Shown here: one piece after another, positions 1 through 8,325 of the stretch
How the letters are laid out: each line of letters begins with the position of its first letter
Position numbering within the stretch: position 1 is the stretch's first letter
Assembly (NCBI GenBank): GCA_964397305.1
Contig: CAYNIP010000002.1
Coordinates: 148,503-212,502 of the forward strand
Source of the DNA: JAAUTY01 sp964397305
Lineage (GTDB): Bacteria; Cyanobacteriota; Cyanobacteriia; Cyanobacteriales; Spirulinaceae
Length of the DNA stretch: 64,000 nt
Direction: 5' to 3'
Notes under the pieces: generated by a model
The model's input: the letters and a program-made list of their open reading frames with translations, nothing else
What the model was told of the DNA's origin: nothing
The model's database searches: none
Position numbers and translations under genes: made by a program

Positions 1-1855
1 CACTGACCCAGCCAGGAATCGTGACCTGAGTCCGCAGGGTGAGGCAGGGGCTAGTAGTTTGACCAACGGCGACGGCACTTTCCAAAGCATCCAGGGCATT
101 GGTCAACAGATTCAGCCACACTTGGTTGAGCTGACCCGCATAGCACTCGACCCGAGGCAACGTCTCGTACTGCTTCTGTACGGCGATCGCCCCCCGAGTC
201 GGCGTCGGCCCCAACTGGTGCTGAAGGATCAACAGGGTACTCTCCAGGCCGGCCTGGAGATCGACAGCCTTGCCCTCGGCCTCATCCAACCGCGAGAACA
301 CACGCAGCGAATTGACAATGGTGCTAATCCGGGTCGCGCCCGTCTCGATGGACGCGATCACTTCCGGTAGATCCTCCCGTACAAAGTCCAGTTCCAGATC
401 GGCCGCCATCGGCACGAGGCGGGGCGAACTGGGGTCCGCCGCGTAGGCCGTGGCAAAGGTCAGGAGGGCCTCGCTGTAGCTGCGGAGGTGTTCCAGATTG
501 CCGATGATGAAGCCCACCGGATTATTGATCTCGTGAGCGACACCGGCTACCAGTTGCCCCAGGCTAGCCATCTTCTCCGTCTGCACCAATTGGGCCTGGG
601 CCCGCTGGAGATTGTGCAGCGTGAGGGCAAGGCGCTCATTATTCTCGGCCAGGGCCTGGGTTCGTTCAGCCACCCGCGCTTCTAGGCGGTGGTTAGACTC
701 GGCCAACTTGGCATAGGAAAGCTGCAACTCGCCGATCATTTGGTTAAAGGCCTGGGCCAAAATTCCGAGCTCGTTGCGGGCTAGGACGGGAACTTGGGGC
801 AAATCCTCCACCCGGCGGGCGTGCAAGCGATCGCTCACGAGCCGCGCCGCCTGGGCGATCGCCTTCACGGGCCCCACGATCTGGCGGCCCAGGCTGACGG
901 TGGCGATCGCCAGCACCCAGGCCAGGCCGCCGCCAATGGCCAGGCTCGACAGGGCGAGACGCTGGGCCGGCGCAAAGGCGATCGCTTGGGGTTCCTCCGC
1001 CAGCAGCGCCACATCTTGCTGGGGCAAAAAGTTGTAGACCCCCACCACGGGCACACCGCGATAGTTGCGGTAGAGGCCGCGCCCATCCTGTCCTTGCATA
1101 GCCGCCTCGATCCCCGGGCTGGTGATACCGGCCGCAAACTCGGCATCGCCAAACTGGCTGGCCCGCACGAACTGATAGCGACGGGCGAGGCCGCCCCCGA
1201 GGTTGCCGACCAGGTAAATGTCGCTGCTAAGGTCACTACTACCCCGCCGGCCGACAATCTCATCCAGACGCTGGAGATCGAGGTGAACCGCCCAAAAGGC
1301 CGGGGCCGCCTCCGAGGCCGCCGTCACCGGAACGGCCAAGGTGATGCGGGGCCGCTGGGTGTCGGGCGCGGGGTACACATTCGCCGCGGCCGTGCGGCCC
1401 GTCGCTGTCATCGTGCTGGCCTGGGTCAAGGGCTGATATTGACCGCGCTGCTTAGGGTCGCTGGATACTAGCACCCGACTGCTGGGAGAGAGAAGAAAAA
1501 GCTCTTTCCACCCCGGCTGCGGGCCAATGAGGGCAGCGGTAGCTGCGGCTAACGCCTGTTGCGCCTGCTGGTGGGCTGCCTCCCCGGCCTCGCGATTGAG
1601 CAAGGTGGCACTCGGGATGGCGATCGCTGGCAACTGGGCCACAGCCCGCAAGGTCTGGTGTTGGTCAAAGAGCCAGCGGTTGAGTTCATCTTCCTTCAGC
1701 TCCACCAGAGTTTCCAACTGCTCAAACACCGCCTGCTTCAAGGCCGCTTTTGCCTGAGCAAAGGCCGCGTACCCCACCAGCGCCACAATCACCAGGGCCA
1801 GCAGCAAAAAAGAGCCAACCAGTTGCACGAGCAAACTCTTGCGCCAGATCGTCAT
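1..1855 (-). CDS. Sensor histidine kinase, C-terminus cut by window edge
   Basis: Membrane sensor kinase of a two-component system; the reading frame is open from the ATG at 1855 to the first base of the window, so the ATP-binding half is missing here. Visible parts in order: a transmembrane helix at about residues 9-31 (VGSFLLLALVIVALVGYAAF), a periplasmic sensing region of roughly 270 residues, a second helix near residue 308 (LAIGGGLAWVLAIATVSLG), a HAMP linker (about 320-372, ending NELGILAQAFNQMIGEL), a coiled coil, the HisKA H-box GVAHEINNPVGF with the phospho-accepting His at about residue 441, and an N-box (LNQVWLNLLTNALDAL) near 583. H-box and N-box make the family assignment firm. 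The ligand is unknown. It lies 139 bp downstream of, and on the same strand as, an orphan solute-binding lipoprotein, which might present the signal. No response regulator is visible in the window. Confidence 0.9.
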   Translation of the reverse strand, partial: MTIWRKSLLVQLVGSFLLLALVIVALVGYAAFAQAKAALKQAVFEQLETLVELKEDELNRWLFDQHQTLRAVAQLPAIAIPSATLLNREAGEAAHQQAQQALAAATAALIGPQPGWKELFLLSPSSRVLVSSDPKQRGQYQPLTQASTMTATGRTAAANVYPAPDTQRPRITLAVPVTAASEAAPAFWAVHLDLQRLDEIVGRRGSSDLSSDIYLVGNLGGGLARRYQFVRASQFGDAEFAAGITSPGIEAAMQGQDGRGLYRNYRGVPVVGVYNFLPQQDVALLAEEPQAIAFAPAQRLALSSLAIGGGLAWVLAIATVSLGRQIVGPVKAIAQAARLVSDRLHARRVEDLPQVPVLARNELGILAQAFNQMIGELQLSYAKLAESNHRLEARVAERTQALAENNERLALTLHNLQRAQAQLVQTEKMASLGQLVAGVAHEINNPVGFIIGNLEHLRSYSEALLTFATAYAADPSSPRLVPMAADLELDFVREDLPEVIASIETGATRISTIVNSLRVFSRLDEAEGKAVDLQAGLESTLLILQHQLGPTPTRGAIAVQKQYETLPRVECYAGQLNQVWLNLLTNALDALESAVAVGQTTSPCLTLRTQVTIPGWVS

Positions 1856-1994
1856 CGGAAATACCTCGCCAAGGGACCGGGGGCGACCGACACTCCCGGG
1901 GAGGGCCCTGGTTCCGCAAAACGAGCGCGGACCGACCCGGAGTTACGATACTCACCTTTGCTGAAGAGAGGCTGAGAGCGAGCGGGCAAGCCCC

Positions 1995-3383
1995 CTAGGA
2001 CCAAGCGGCGAAGATCGCCTGGATGCGGGCGATCGCCCAAGCCGCCGCCTGAGTCGCCGTCTCCCCCTCTCCGATCATGCGCTGCAACGCCTCACCCCAG
2101 ACATTTTCCGCCTGCACCTGAGCATAAGCCGGATTCAGCACTGAGTAAAACGGGCGTGTCTGACCCGCCCGAAACTGCTTCACCCCCGCCACCACATGCG
2201 GATCGGCCGGATCATTCCAGAAAGGATCAGCCCACAACTCCGGCATCACCGGAAACCAGCGCCCCTGAGACCCTTTCACATAGACCCCTAGCGTCTCCGG
2301 CTGTACGAGAAAGCGCAGAAAGTCCCGGGCCGCCTCTGGGTGCGGCGCTTGGGCAAAGACGATCGCCTGCTTAACTCCCACGAGATAGTTGGGCGGCTCC
2401 CCATCCGGCTCCTGGGGTAGGCCCATCGTTGCCATCTGCTCCTGGTAAATCTCAGGGTCCGCGCGCTGGGAGCCCGGAATCGAGAGGCTGGGGTTCAGGG
2501 TCATCAACACTTGGCGGTTCAAAAAGCTGGCATTGTTGTCGGCATCGAGCCAGTCCACCGCCGCCGTCGGGATCGCTCCGGTACGGTAGCGATCCAGGAG
2601 CCACGTCAGCACCTGCACCAAGCCATCGCGCACCGCTGGCTGATCAACCTGGAGCTGACCCTCCCCATCCAGCACTGCCACATCATAGGCTTCCAGAAAC
2701 TGTTCAAACTGAAAGAAGGTATCGACCGCTGGCTGAGAAAGGGTGAGTCCCAGGGCCCCAACATCCCCCGCCAGTTGCTCGCGGACCTGCACCCAGAAGT
2801 CCCAGAAGGCCTCCCAAGTCGTGGGGATCGCCGCCTCACTCACCCCGGCCTCCGCGAGCAAGTCGCGCCAATAGTGAGCGTGGAGCGTCTGTTGCTCGAT
2901 CGGCACCCCGTAGTAAGCACGGCTCTGGGTGGTGGCGTTGTAGAAGTTCGCCGCCGCCAGGGCGCTGGGGCTGTAGCGATCCGCCACGGGGGCAATCACC
3001 TCGCTCAGATCCGCCAGTTGATTGTCCCAGGCCCAGCGGGGAGTATTGGTAAAGTCTGCTTTGACGGAAAAGAGGATGTCCGGCGGCGTCCCCGCTGCCA
3101 AGGCCTGGTTTGCCTGTTGCAGGAGATCATCCTCATCAATGAAGCGTAGCTCAGCGGTCTGTTGGCTCTGAGCGGACCAAGCTGCAACGGCCCGTTCCAG
3201 GGCCTGGTCTTCAGCCGGATAAAAGCCCTTGCTCCACCAGAGGGTCAAGGCCGGTGATGACTCAGAAGGGGCCGTTGTCAATTCCGGTTCAGCCCGCAGG
3301 CAGGTGGCCAACCAAAAACTACAACTCAGCAGGAGTAGGAAGCTACCCCAGCGGCGCAGGCAAGCAGCAAGAGTCGGTCTCAT
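1995..3383 (-). CDS. ABC-type extracellular solute-binding protein (family 1), orphan
   Basis: 462-residue exported binding protein of the sugar-type (family 1) ABC solute-binding group. The N-terminus is a signal sequence (SFLLLLSCSFWLATC) with a lipobox-like LATC at about residue 27, so it is probably a lipoprotein; Thr before Cys is not the usual small residue, so plain Sec cleavage is possible. The mature part has family hallmarks: LTLWWSKGFYPAEDQALERA at the start of domain I, a PDILFSV segment, YYGVPIEQQ, and a C-terminal EAARDFLRFLVQPETLGVY block followed by an AWAIARIQAIF helix. No permease or ATPase genes adjoin it. The next gene on the strand is a histidine kinase, so it may act with a distant transporter or as a sensory partner of that kinase. 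The substrate cannot be read from sequence. Confidence 0.85.
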   Translation of the reverse strand: MRPTLAACLRRWGSFLLLLSCSFWLATCLRAEPELTTAPSESSPALTLWWSKGFYPAEDQALERAVAAWSAQSQQTAELRFIDEDDLLQQANQALAAGTPPDILFSVKADFTNTPRWAWDNQLADLSEVIAPVADRYSPSALAAANFYNATTQSRAYYGVPIEQQTLHAHYWRDLLAEAGVSEAAIPTTWEAFWDFWVQVREQLAGDVGALGLTLSQPAVDTFFQFEQFLEAYDVAVLDGEGQLQVDQPAVRDGLVQVLTWLLDRYRTGAIPTAAVDWLDADNNASFLNRQVLMTLNPSLSIPGSQRADPEIYQEQMATMGLPQEPDGEPPNYLVGVKQAIVFAQAPHPEAARDFLRFLVQPETLGVYVKGSQGRWFPVMPELWADPFWNDPADPHVVAGVKQFRAGQTRPFYSVLNPAYAQVQAENVWGEALQRMIGEGETATQAAAWAIARIQAIFAAWS

Positions 3384-3571
3384 GGAGAATGTCCAGCCAG
3401 ATCTTTCGTGGGGAGCGGATTGTTGGGTTGAGCAGTCGTAGCTCCAGGTCCATGAACCCTGAGTGCGGGCGGTGGTTCAGCACGGACCGCCCCCAGCAGC
3501 AGTATGACACACCCCTTAATCGTTTCCGGGCTGGGTCATAAGCGATTACAATCAGATTAATATTTCGCAAC

Positions 3572-3586
3572 GATTCGTAACGAATC
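3572..3586. promoter_or_regulatory. 15-bp inverted repeat just upstream of a small gene
   Basis: GATTCGT-A-ACGAATC is a perfect 7-bp inverted repeat with a one-base centre, ending 12 bases before the ATG at 3599. It lies in the 215-bp divergent intergenic region between the solute-binding protein gene (minus) and the small gene (plus). It could be an operator or a small hairpin in the leader; no known consensus was recognised. Confidence 0.4.
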
Positions 3587-3598
3587 CTTACTTTTGCC

Positions 3599-3991
3599 AT
3601 GACCGGATTCATCCGCGGCCTCTTCGGGGGCAATAAGGACAAAGCAGCCAAGCAGACTAATGAGCCCAAGCGTCAGCGTTCCTCGGACGCCTTCTTTCTA
3701 GACCCCGATGATGCCAAGACCCTCGGGGATGCTGAGTTCATGCGGCGGCCCTTTGAAATCGAGCGCAGCTTTCCCAAGGTCCGCGACAACCCGGGCTTCT
3801 CGATCAAGAAGCGCGTGACTTCGACCACGGAAATCATCGACGATGGTACGCAGCCCGAGGGGCCCAGCACCAGCGCCAACAATGGTGCCGCGCCGACACA
3901 GCCCGATTCTTCATCCACTCCCTCCCGTCGCAGCAACACCGATACCAGCATGGATATGTTTCGCAAAATGGCGAAGCAGATCAAGCGCTAG
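3599..3991 (+). CDS. Conserved-looking hypothetical protein
   Basis: 130 residues, not assigned to a family. The N-terminus begins MTGFIRGLFGGNKDK, followed by a charged stretch, a FFLDPDDAKTLGDAEFMRRPFEIERSFP segment that reads like a conserved core (about residues 32-60), a Ser/Thr/Pro-rich spacer (about 85-112) and a basic C-terminal helix (MDMFRKMAKQIKR). There is no signal peptide or membrane segment. The compact folded-looking part followed by a low-complexity linker, together with ordinary host codon use, supports a real gene over the shadow frame on the other strand. It stands alone, divergent from the solute-binding protein gene. Function unknown. Confidence 0.7.
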   Translation: MTGFIRGLFGGNKDKAAKQTNEPKRQRSSDAFFLDPDDAKTLGDAEFMRRPFEIERSFPKVRDNPGFSIKKRVTSTTEIIDDGTQPEGPSTSANNGAAPTQPDSSSTPSRRSNTDTSMDMFRKMAKQIKR

Positions 3992-4204
3992 TCGAGCCCC
4001 TCGTCAGGGTGGCCTGAGCGCCTGAGCCGCTGGAGTGAACGGGTCCTGGGGCGATCGCCTGCCTGACTTGTGCCGCTTCTACCGTTGGCGCTGTCTGCTA
4101 GTTTCATAGCCTTGGGCGTTCCTGACCCGGTAGCGTCCCTGAGCGATGGGGCTCGCTAGACAGCGCCTCTGGCTGAATAGTATGGTGAAGAAGCCTAATT
4201 CCTT

Positions 4205-4230
4205 TGTGTAATCAGACTGTGTAATCAGAC
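4205..4230. repeat. Perfect 13-bp tandem duplication abutting the trpD start
   Basis: TGTGTAATCAGAC occurs twice head to tail (4205-4217 and 4218-4230), ending one base before the trpD ATG at 4232. It occupies the place where a Shine-Dalgarno sequence would be, and none is visible. An in-frame TAA at 4196-4198 rules out a start further upstream. Confidence 0.85.
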
Positions 4231-4231
4231 C

Positions 4232-5263
4232 ATGGTGGACGGCCCCCAACTCTTGCAGCAACTCCTCGATCGGCAATCCCTCAGCCAAGAGCAGGCTGCC
4301 GCCCTCATGGAAGGCTGGCTCAGCGAAAGCATTCCCCCAGTGCTTACCGGGGCTATTTTGGCCGCTATCCAGGCCAAGGGGGTCTCCGCCGATGAGCTGG
4401 CCGGGATGGCACGGGTGCTTCAGGCCCAGTCGCTCCAACCAGAGTTCCTCTCCCACCCTCTGCCGACCATCGATACCTGCGGCACGGGCGGCGATGGCGC
4501 CCAGACCTTCAATATTTCCACGGCCGTAGCTTTTGTGGTGGCCGCAGCAGGGGTGCGCGTGGCGAAGCATGGCAACCGCTCGGCCTCGAGCAAGGTCGGC
4601 TCGGCCGATGTCCTGGAAGCTCTAGGGGTCAATCTGCAAGCGCCCCCGGAGCAAATTCGTGCTGCCCTAGAGGCGGTGGGGATCACGTTCTTGTTTGCCC
4701 CAGGCTGGCATCCAGCTATGAAAGCAGTCGTGCCATTCCGCAAGACCCTGAAGGTTCGCACGGTCTTTAACCTCCTGGGCCCCCTGGTCAATCCCCTGCG
4801 GCCTACGGGGCAGGTGTTGGGGGTTTTTGCCAGTTCCTTGGTGCCGATCGTGGCGGCGGCCTTGGGCAAGTTGGGTCTGCCAAAGGCGATCGTGCTCCAC
4901 GGACGGGAGCAGTTGGATGAAGCAGGCCTGGGGGATCTGACGGATCTGGCCATGATGACTGAGGGCAGCGTGACGCCGACAGCCCTCGATCCCCGCGCTT
5001 TAGGCCTCACGCCCGCGCCCTTAGCGGCGCTCCGGGGGGGCGATGTGGCGGAGAATGGGGAGATTTTGCGGCAGGTGCTCCAGGGGCAGGGAACCCAGGC
5101 CCAACGGGATGTGGTGGCGCTGAATGCGGCCCTGGCCCTCCAGGTAGGGGAGGCGGTGGATTGGGGCGATCGCACCCAGGGGCTGGCGATCGCCCGGGAG
5201 ATCCTTCAGAGCGGCGCAGCCTGGGACAAGCTGGAGGAACTCGTGCGGTTCCTCCGCGCCTAG
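4232..5263 (+). CDS. trpD: Anthranilate phosphoribosyltransferase
   Basis: 343 residues, full length for TrpD. It transfers phosphoribose from PRPP to anthranilate, the second committed step of tryptophan synthesis, in the cytoplasm. Diagnostic motifs: DTCGTGGDG (about residues 84-92, PRPP pyrophosphate loop), FNISTAVAFVVAAAGV, KHGNRSASSKVGSADVLEALG (about 112-132) and FAPGWHPAMKAVVPFRKTL in the anthranilate/PRPP region, then the RTVFNLLGPLVNPL segment. The start is the first ATG after the in-frame TAA at 4196; a tandem 13-bp repeat sits immediately upstream and no ribosome binding site is seen. It is not in a trp operon: trpF is 57 kb away at 62.0-62.7 kb. Scattered trp genes are normal in cyanobacteria. 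Confidence 0.97.
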   Translation: MVDGPQLLQQLLDRQSLSQEQAAALMEGWLSESIPPVLTGAILAAIQAKGVSADELAGMARVLQAQSLQPEFLSHPLPTIDTCGTGGDGAQTFNISTAVAFVVAAAGVRVAKHGNRSASSKVGSADVLEALGVNLQAPPEQIRAALEAVGITFLFAPGWHPAMKAVVPFRKTLKVRTVFNLLGPLVNPLRPTGQVLGVFASSLVPIVAAALGKLGLPKAIVLHGREQLDEAGLGDLTDLAMMTEGSVTPTALDPRALGLTPAPLAALRGGDVAENGEILRQVLQGQGTQAQRDVVALNAALALQVGEAVDWGDRTQGLAIAREILQSGAAWDKLEELVRFLRA

Positions 5264-5332
5264 GGACTTCTAGCTCCCTTCTCTCGAGGGGAGAAGCGGC
5301 CGGGGGATGAGGGCTTGGTAGAGACATGGGCA

Positions 5333-5353
5333 TAACTGGGATGCACCCAGTTA
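5333..5353. terminator. Hairpin between convergent trpD and flavodoxin-like gene
   Basis: TAACTGGG-ATGCA-CCCAGTTA is a perfect 8-bp stem with a 5-base loop, lying between the trpD stop and the stop of the convergent gene. It has only weak T-rich flanks, so it is a candidate bidirectional terminator. Its GATGCACCC half resembles one end of the dispersed repeat family described at 8066, 35078 and 50679. Repeat-like GAGGGGAGAAG and GGGGGATGAGGGC text lies just before it. Confidence 0.4.
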
Positions 5354-5355
5354 AC

Positions 5356-6141
5356 CTACCTTTTATGCTCTGGACTGTTGAAGTCTGATTTACATCCAGC
5401 GTTCCAAACATCGGGTTGATTGCCGTGGGCTGGAATGCCCCCATTGTCTTTCAACAACCTCGCCATGTGCATACAATTCCAAGCCAAGAAGGTTGTGTTT
5501 CGATTCGTAAAATCATTCTCTGGACCGCCAGAACCGGGATCTAAATACGATGGGCCAGGTCCCACTTCTCCCAGCCAACCAGCATCAGCCTGGGGAGGAA
5601 TTGTATAGCCGATGTGAGACAGAGAAAACAGAATGTTCATGGCACAGTGCTTAACTCCATCTTCGTTGCCGGTGATTAAGGTGGCCCCCACCTTGCCGTA
5701 GTCACGATACTGACCTTTCTCATTGAGAAGGTGGGTGTACCCATACATTCGCTCCAGTACTCGGTTACAAACAGAGCTTTTCTCCCCGAGCCAAACGGAC
5801 GTACACAGCACCAAAATATCGGTCGCGTCAACCTCTTTTTGTATCTGGGGCCAATCATCCCTGTCCCATTCATCTGTTTGGGACATATCCACACCCAACC
5901 CCGCTGCAATTTCGTAATCAACGGGACGAAGGACCTTGACCTGTACCCCATTAGCCTCAAAGATGGCTTTGGCAATCTGGATAACACCTTCTGTGTGCGA
6001 CAACACTGGGGTGCGGTTGAGCGTGCAGTTCAGGAAAAGTGCTTTCAAATCGTCAAACTTTGCTGGAGCTGTTTTGCATTGCTGCTCAGTGATTCTCGCC
6101 AATTGTTCCGACATGGGTGTAAGGCTCCGGTTAGTCTGCAT
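5356..6141 (-). CDS. Flavodoxin-family / NADPH-dependent FMN reductase-like protein
   Basis: 261 residues. The fold reads as flavodoxin-like FMN-binding: LKALFLNCTLNRTP (first strand and phosphate loop), EGVIQIAKAIFEANGVQVKVLR, ATDILVLCTSVWLGEKSS (second strand, flavin-side loop) and GKVGATLITGNEDGVKHCAMNIL (third). Such proteins reduce quinones, FMN or xenobiotics with NAD(P)H; the substrate is unknown. The C-terminal 90 residues contain a DAGWLGEVGPGPSYLDPG segment typical of this subgroup. I chose the ATG at 6141, preceded by AAGGA; Met10 is an alternative with no ribosome binding site. Codon use is A+T-richer than that of trpD or gltB, which fits acquisition by transfer together with the decayed region to its right. 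Confidence 0.8.
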   Translation of the reverse strand: MQTNRSLTPMSEQLARITEQQCKTAPAKFDDLKALFLNCTLNRTPVLSHTEGVIQIAKAIFEANGVQVKVLRPVDYEIAAGLGVDMSQTDEWDRDDWPQIQKEVDATDILVLCTSVWLGEKSSVCNRVLERMYGYTHLLNEKGQYRDYGKVGATLITGNEDGVKHCAMNILFSLSHIGYTIPPQADAGWLGEVGPGPSYLDPGSGGPENDFTNRNTTFLAWNCMHMARLLKDNGGIPAHGNQPDVWNAGCKSDFNSPEHKR

Positions 6142-6403
6142 AGTCCTTGCTTCCTAAGGGCACCTCGATTAATTCAAGTTTATTGAGAATCAACTGGCTT
6201 TGTTGAGAATAGGAAACGAGTTAATGAGGGTTTCAGGGACTAAGATTCTTAAGGAAATCTATTTTTCGAGGTTCCCCTAAGATAATAACAGTAAGCTTGT
6301 ATAAAGTGTTGACCGCTAACGTCTCAGATGAGCGGCGCACTGCCGGCATTTCACTTTAGGCACTTTATCCATTCCGCATCCACTCAATCCACTTGCTAGG
6401 CCT

Positions 6404-6790
6404 TTATTGCATTGAATGAAGACCAATGAGATTACCCTCCGTATCGGACACAATCGCGACGAAGCCGTATTCTCCAATCGACATCTTTTCCTTGAACACC
6501 GAGCCACCGTTAGATGTGGCGCGGGCTGCCTCAATCGCACAGTCATCGCAGGTGAAGTACACAAGGGTACTGCCGCCAGAAGGGCATTCAGGCATTTTCA
6601 CCAGCGCGCCAGGTGCGCCATGGCCTGCCATCGACATGGGGAATGCCCACATCTCCATGTCAGGGAAGCCTTTCGAGTCAGGATTCTCCAGGGGCGTCAG
6701 CACCCCTTGAAAAACCGCTTCGTAAAAAGCTTTTGCGCGCGACATATCCTAGACGTAGATTTCAAACCAACTAACTGGATTGGTTTTCAT
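6404..6790 (-). pseudogene. VOC (glyoxalase/bleomycin-resistance fold) protein, broken by in-frame TAG
   Basis: The protein reads as a vicinal-oxygen-chelate family member, full length about 128 residues. The natural start is the ATG at 6790, preceded by AAGGAG at a proper distance, giving MKTNPVSWFEIYV; codon 14 is then TAG (6749-6751) and the frame continues DMSRAKAFYEAVF through a complete domain ending GNLIGLHSMQ at 6404. Relatives usually read EIYVQDM here, so CAG to TAG is the likely change. A shorter product could start at Met16 (6745), but it would lack the first beta strand and has no ribosome binding site. One substitution is the only damage seen, so the lesion is recent, is suppressed, or is a sequencing error. 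The adjoining 6142-6403 holds A+T-rich text with no gene. Confidence 0.75.
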
Positions 6791-6959
6791 GGTTTCTCCT
6801 TCAAGATCGCTCGGCTGACAAGCCTAACTAGGTATTAAACTGCGCTTGCGGGATAACTCCGGTATTACGGGTGCTATCCTGCCATCATCGGATAATACCC
6901 TGATTGGGGACTTTTGCCGCACCATAGCCCGCCATTCCCAAGGCGTCAATACTGCATCG

Positions 6960-7281
6960 GTCACCCAAAGCCCTCTCAAGGGGTTTTGCCGGAAGGCCTA
7001 CACCTGGCCTTTCTGCCCCATATCAGGCCAATTAACCCAAGATTTTTAGGCAGTTCAGACCTGCCTGCTCTGAGTTCACAGTGTGGTCGATTAAGCGGAC
7101 TTTATATTAATCCCCGCCCAGGCAACCCGCAGAGCGACTCTGGCCTATTCTCAATGAAGCCTTAGCTAACCGGGTATTTGAAATCCTAGATGACCTCTTA
7201 GAACGGACAGAGCAGCGCTGTGTGTAACTCCTGCGCCTCCCAGGTTTTATCTCAGGTTTCACCCAGTTTTATGGGTGCGAG
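6960..7281 (+). mobile_element. Decayed IS630-type transposase C-terminus
   Basis: Two pieces of an IS630-family DDE transposase are readable on the plus strand in different frames. The first, ending about 7025, reads LPEGLHLAFLP, the stretch that normally precedes the last catalytic motif. The second, from 7111, reads SPPRQPAERLWPILNEALA then NRVFEILDDLLERTEQRCV, a TAA stop (7225-7227), and then LLRLPGFISGFTQFY. The QPAERLW motif carries the third catalytic acid (Glu) of the DDE triad, and the layout matches the usual C-terminal end of these enzymes. Between the pieces about 85 bases are inserted and the frame changes. The N-terminal two thirds are not recognisable. The element is dead. Confidence 0.7.
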
Positions 7282-7325
7282 GCGTTTCAATGTCCAGTGT
7301 GGCTGATTAAGCGGACTTGGTATTA
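7079..7325. repeat. 31-bp direct repeats flanking the transposase fragment
   Basis: Two copies of a 31-base sequence (7079-7109 and 7295-7325) differ at only four positions and share an exact 14-mer, GATTAAGCGGACTT. One copy lies inside the insertion that splits the transposase remnant and the other just after the remnant's end, so they probably mark IS ends or a nested small element. A weak counterpart (AACTGCGCTT against the inverse AAGTCCGCTT) occurs at about 6839. Confidence 0.65.
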
Positions 7326-8065
7326 GACCGCCAGGCCAAGGCTAACGAGCTATCAAGGTTCTCAAGCCTGAAATTTTGGGGAAACAGGTCAGCGATCAAC
7401 TTGTGGGTACTTATCCCTCTTGTGTTATTTCGGGAAATTCCCACGAATTTCCACCATTACAGCCGACGAAAAATCAGCGTTTCACCCCGATCTGACCTAA
7501 GAGTTATAGTTGTTTCAATTAAGAATGATATGGATTGGCCCTGACCCTCCGGCGGAGCCCACTTTTCGAGAAGCCGCTGCGCGTCTACATCCCCTAACCC
7601 CTTCTTCTCCCACAGGAAGATAATAACCTCCCCTCTCCCTCCGGGCGAGGAGCTGGATGTGGGAGCTGCAATCAGCCGCTGTTTCTGGTCTTGACCCTGT
7701 TCCGAGGTGTCTCAAAATTTCTTGAAACGACCATAGGAGCCCAAAGAGAGAGGGATCGGAGGCTGGAAGCCTCTCGCCCTCTGGGAGAGAGGTTTGGAGA
7801 GAGGGCGAACCTTGAGGCTTCCTCCCAGTTTCCCTCCCCTCACCCTAAATCCTTCTCCTAAACTTGAGAGATAAACCTCTAACTCCCCTGCTCCCAGCCT
7901 TAGGAGCAGGGGCCGGGGGACGAGGGCAACGGCGATGAACGCTGCGAACTCAAGCCGCATTGTGTAGTAGGTTTTACCAAAATTACCGTGAATTCCGATC
8001 TTTTCCTTAAGAGCTCGCTTCATTACCTAGACTTATTAGACACTTGGAAGAACTGAAGCAATAGA
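7326..8065. other. Gene-free, repeat-rich stretch
   Basis: No open frame here looks like a protein. The sequence holds a copy of the block AGCCGCTGCGCGTCTACATC (7571-7590) that is shared with the repeat elements at 35.1, 50.8 and (in variant form) 58.1 kb, and a hairpin-forming CTCCCCTGCTCCCAGCC / TAGGAGCAGGGGCCGGGGGA block around 7882-7922 that recurs near 30.3, 36.5, 58.2 and 63.9 kb. A+T-rich unique sequence occupies 7330-7540. Confidence 0.6.
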
Positions 8066-8155
8066 GGTGCATCTTAGTGTTGGAGATGCCTTTCCCAAGT
8101 CCCCATCCCCTGGTAGGGTGGCTGAAGCAGGTGGCGGTCACAGTGAGATGTACCC
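8066..8155. repeat. Short element with CATCTCA-type inverted ends
   Basis: The left end GGTGCATCTTAGTGT and the inverse of the right end GGTACATCTCACTGT match at 12 of 15 positions, enclosing about 90 bp of non-coding sequence. The same type of end is found at 18415, at both ends of 35078-35193, and at the right end of 50679-50874. It lies 170 bp upstream of gltB. Confidence 0.5.
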
Positions 8156-8325
8156 AGACAGGAAGCGATTCCTTTGAGTTTTATAGAAGTCTTGATTTAG
8201 GTTACTCGGCAACGTCAATGATCCGGCCTTGAATGAATTTGCTTGCCAGTTAGCCTACGAATCAAGCAGCCTCGGAGAGCCTTGCATTTAGTTGTATTTC
8301 TAACGTTTTGGTTTGGAGTCTGGGT

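Noticed and set aside
7712..8023. Frame covering intergenic repeats
   Set aside because: The sequence is composed of dispersed repeat blocks; no protein-like pattern.
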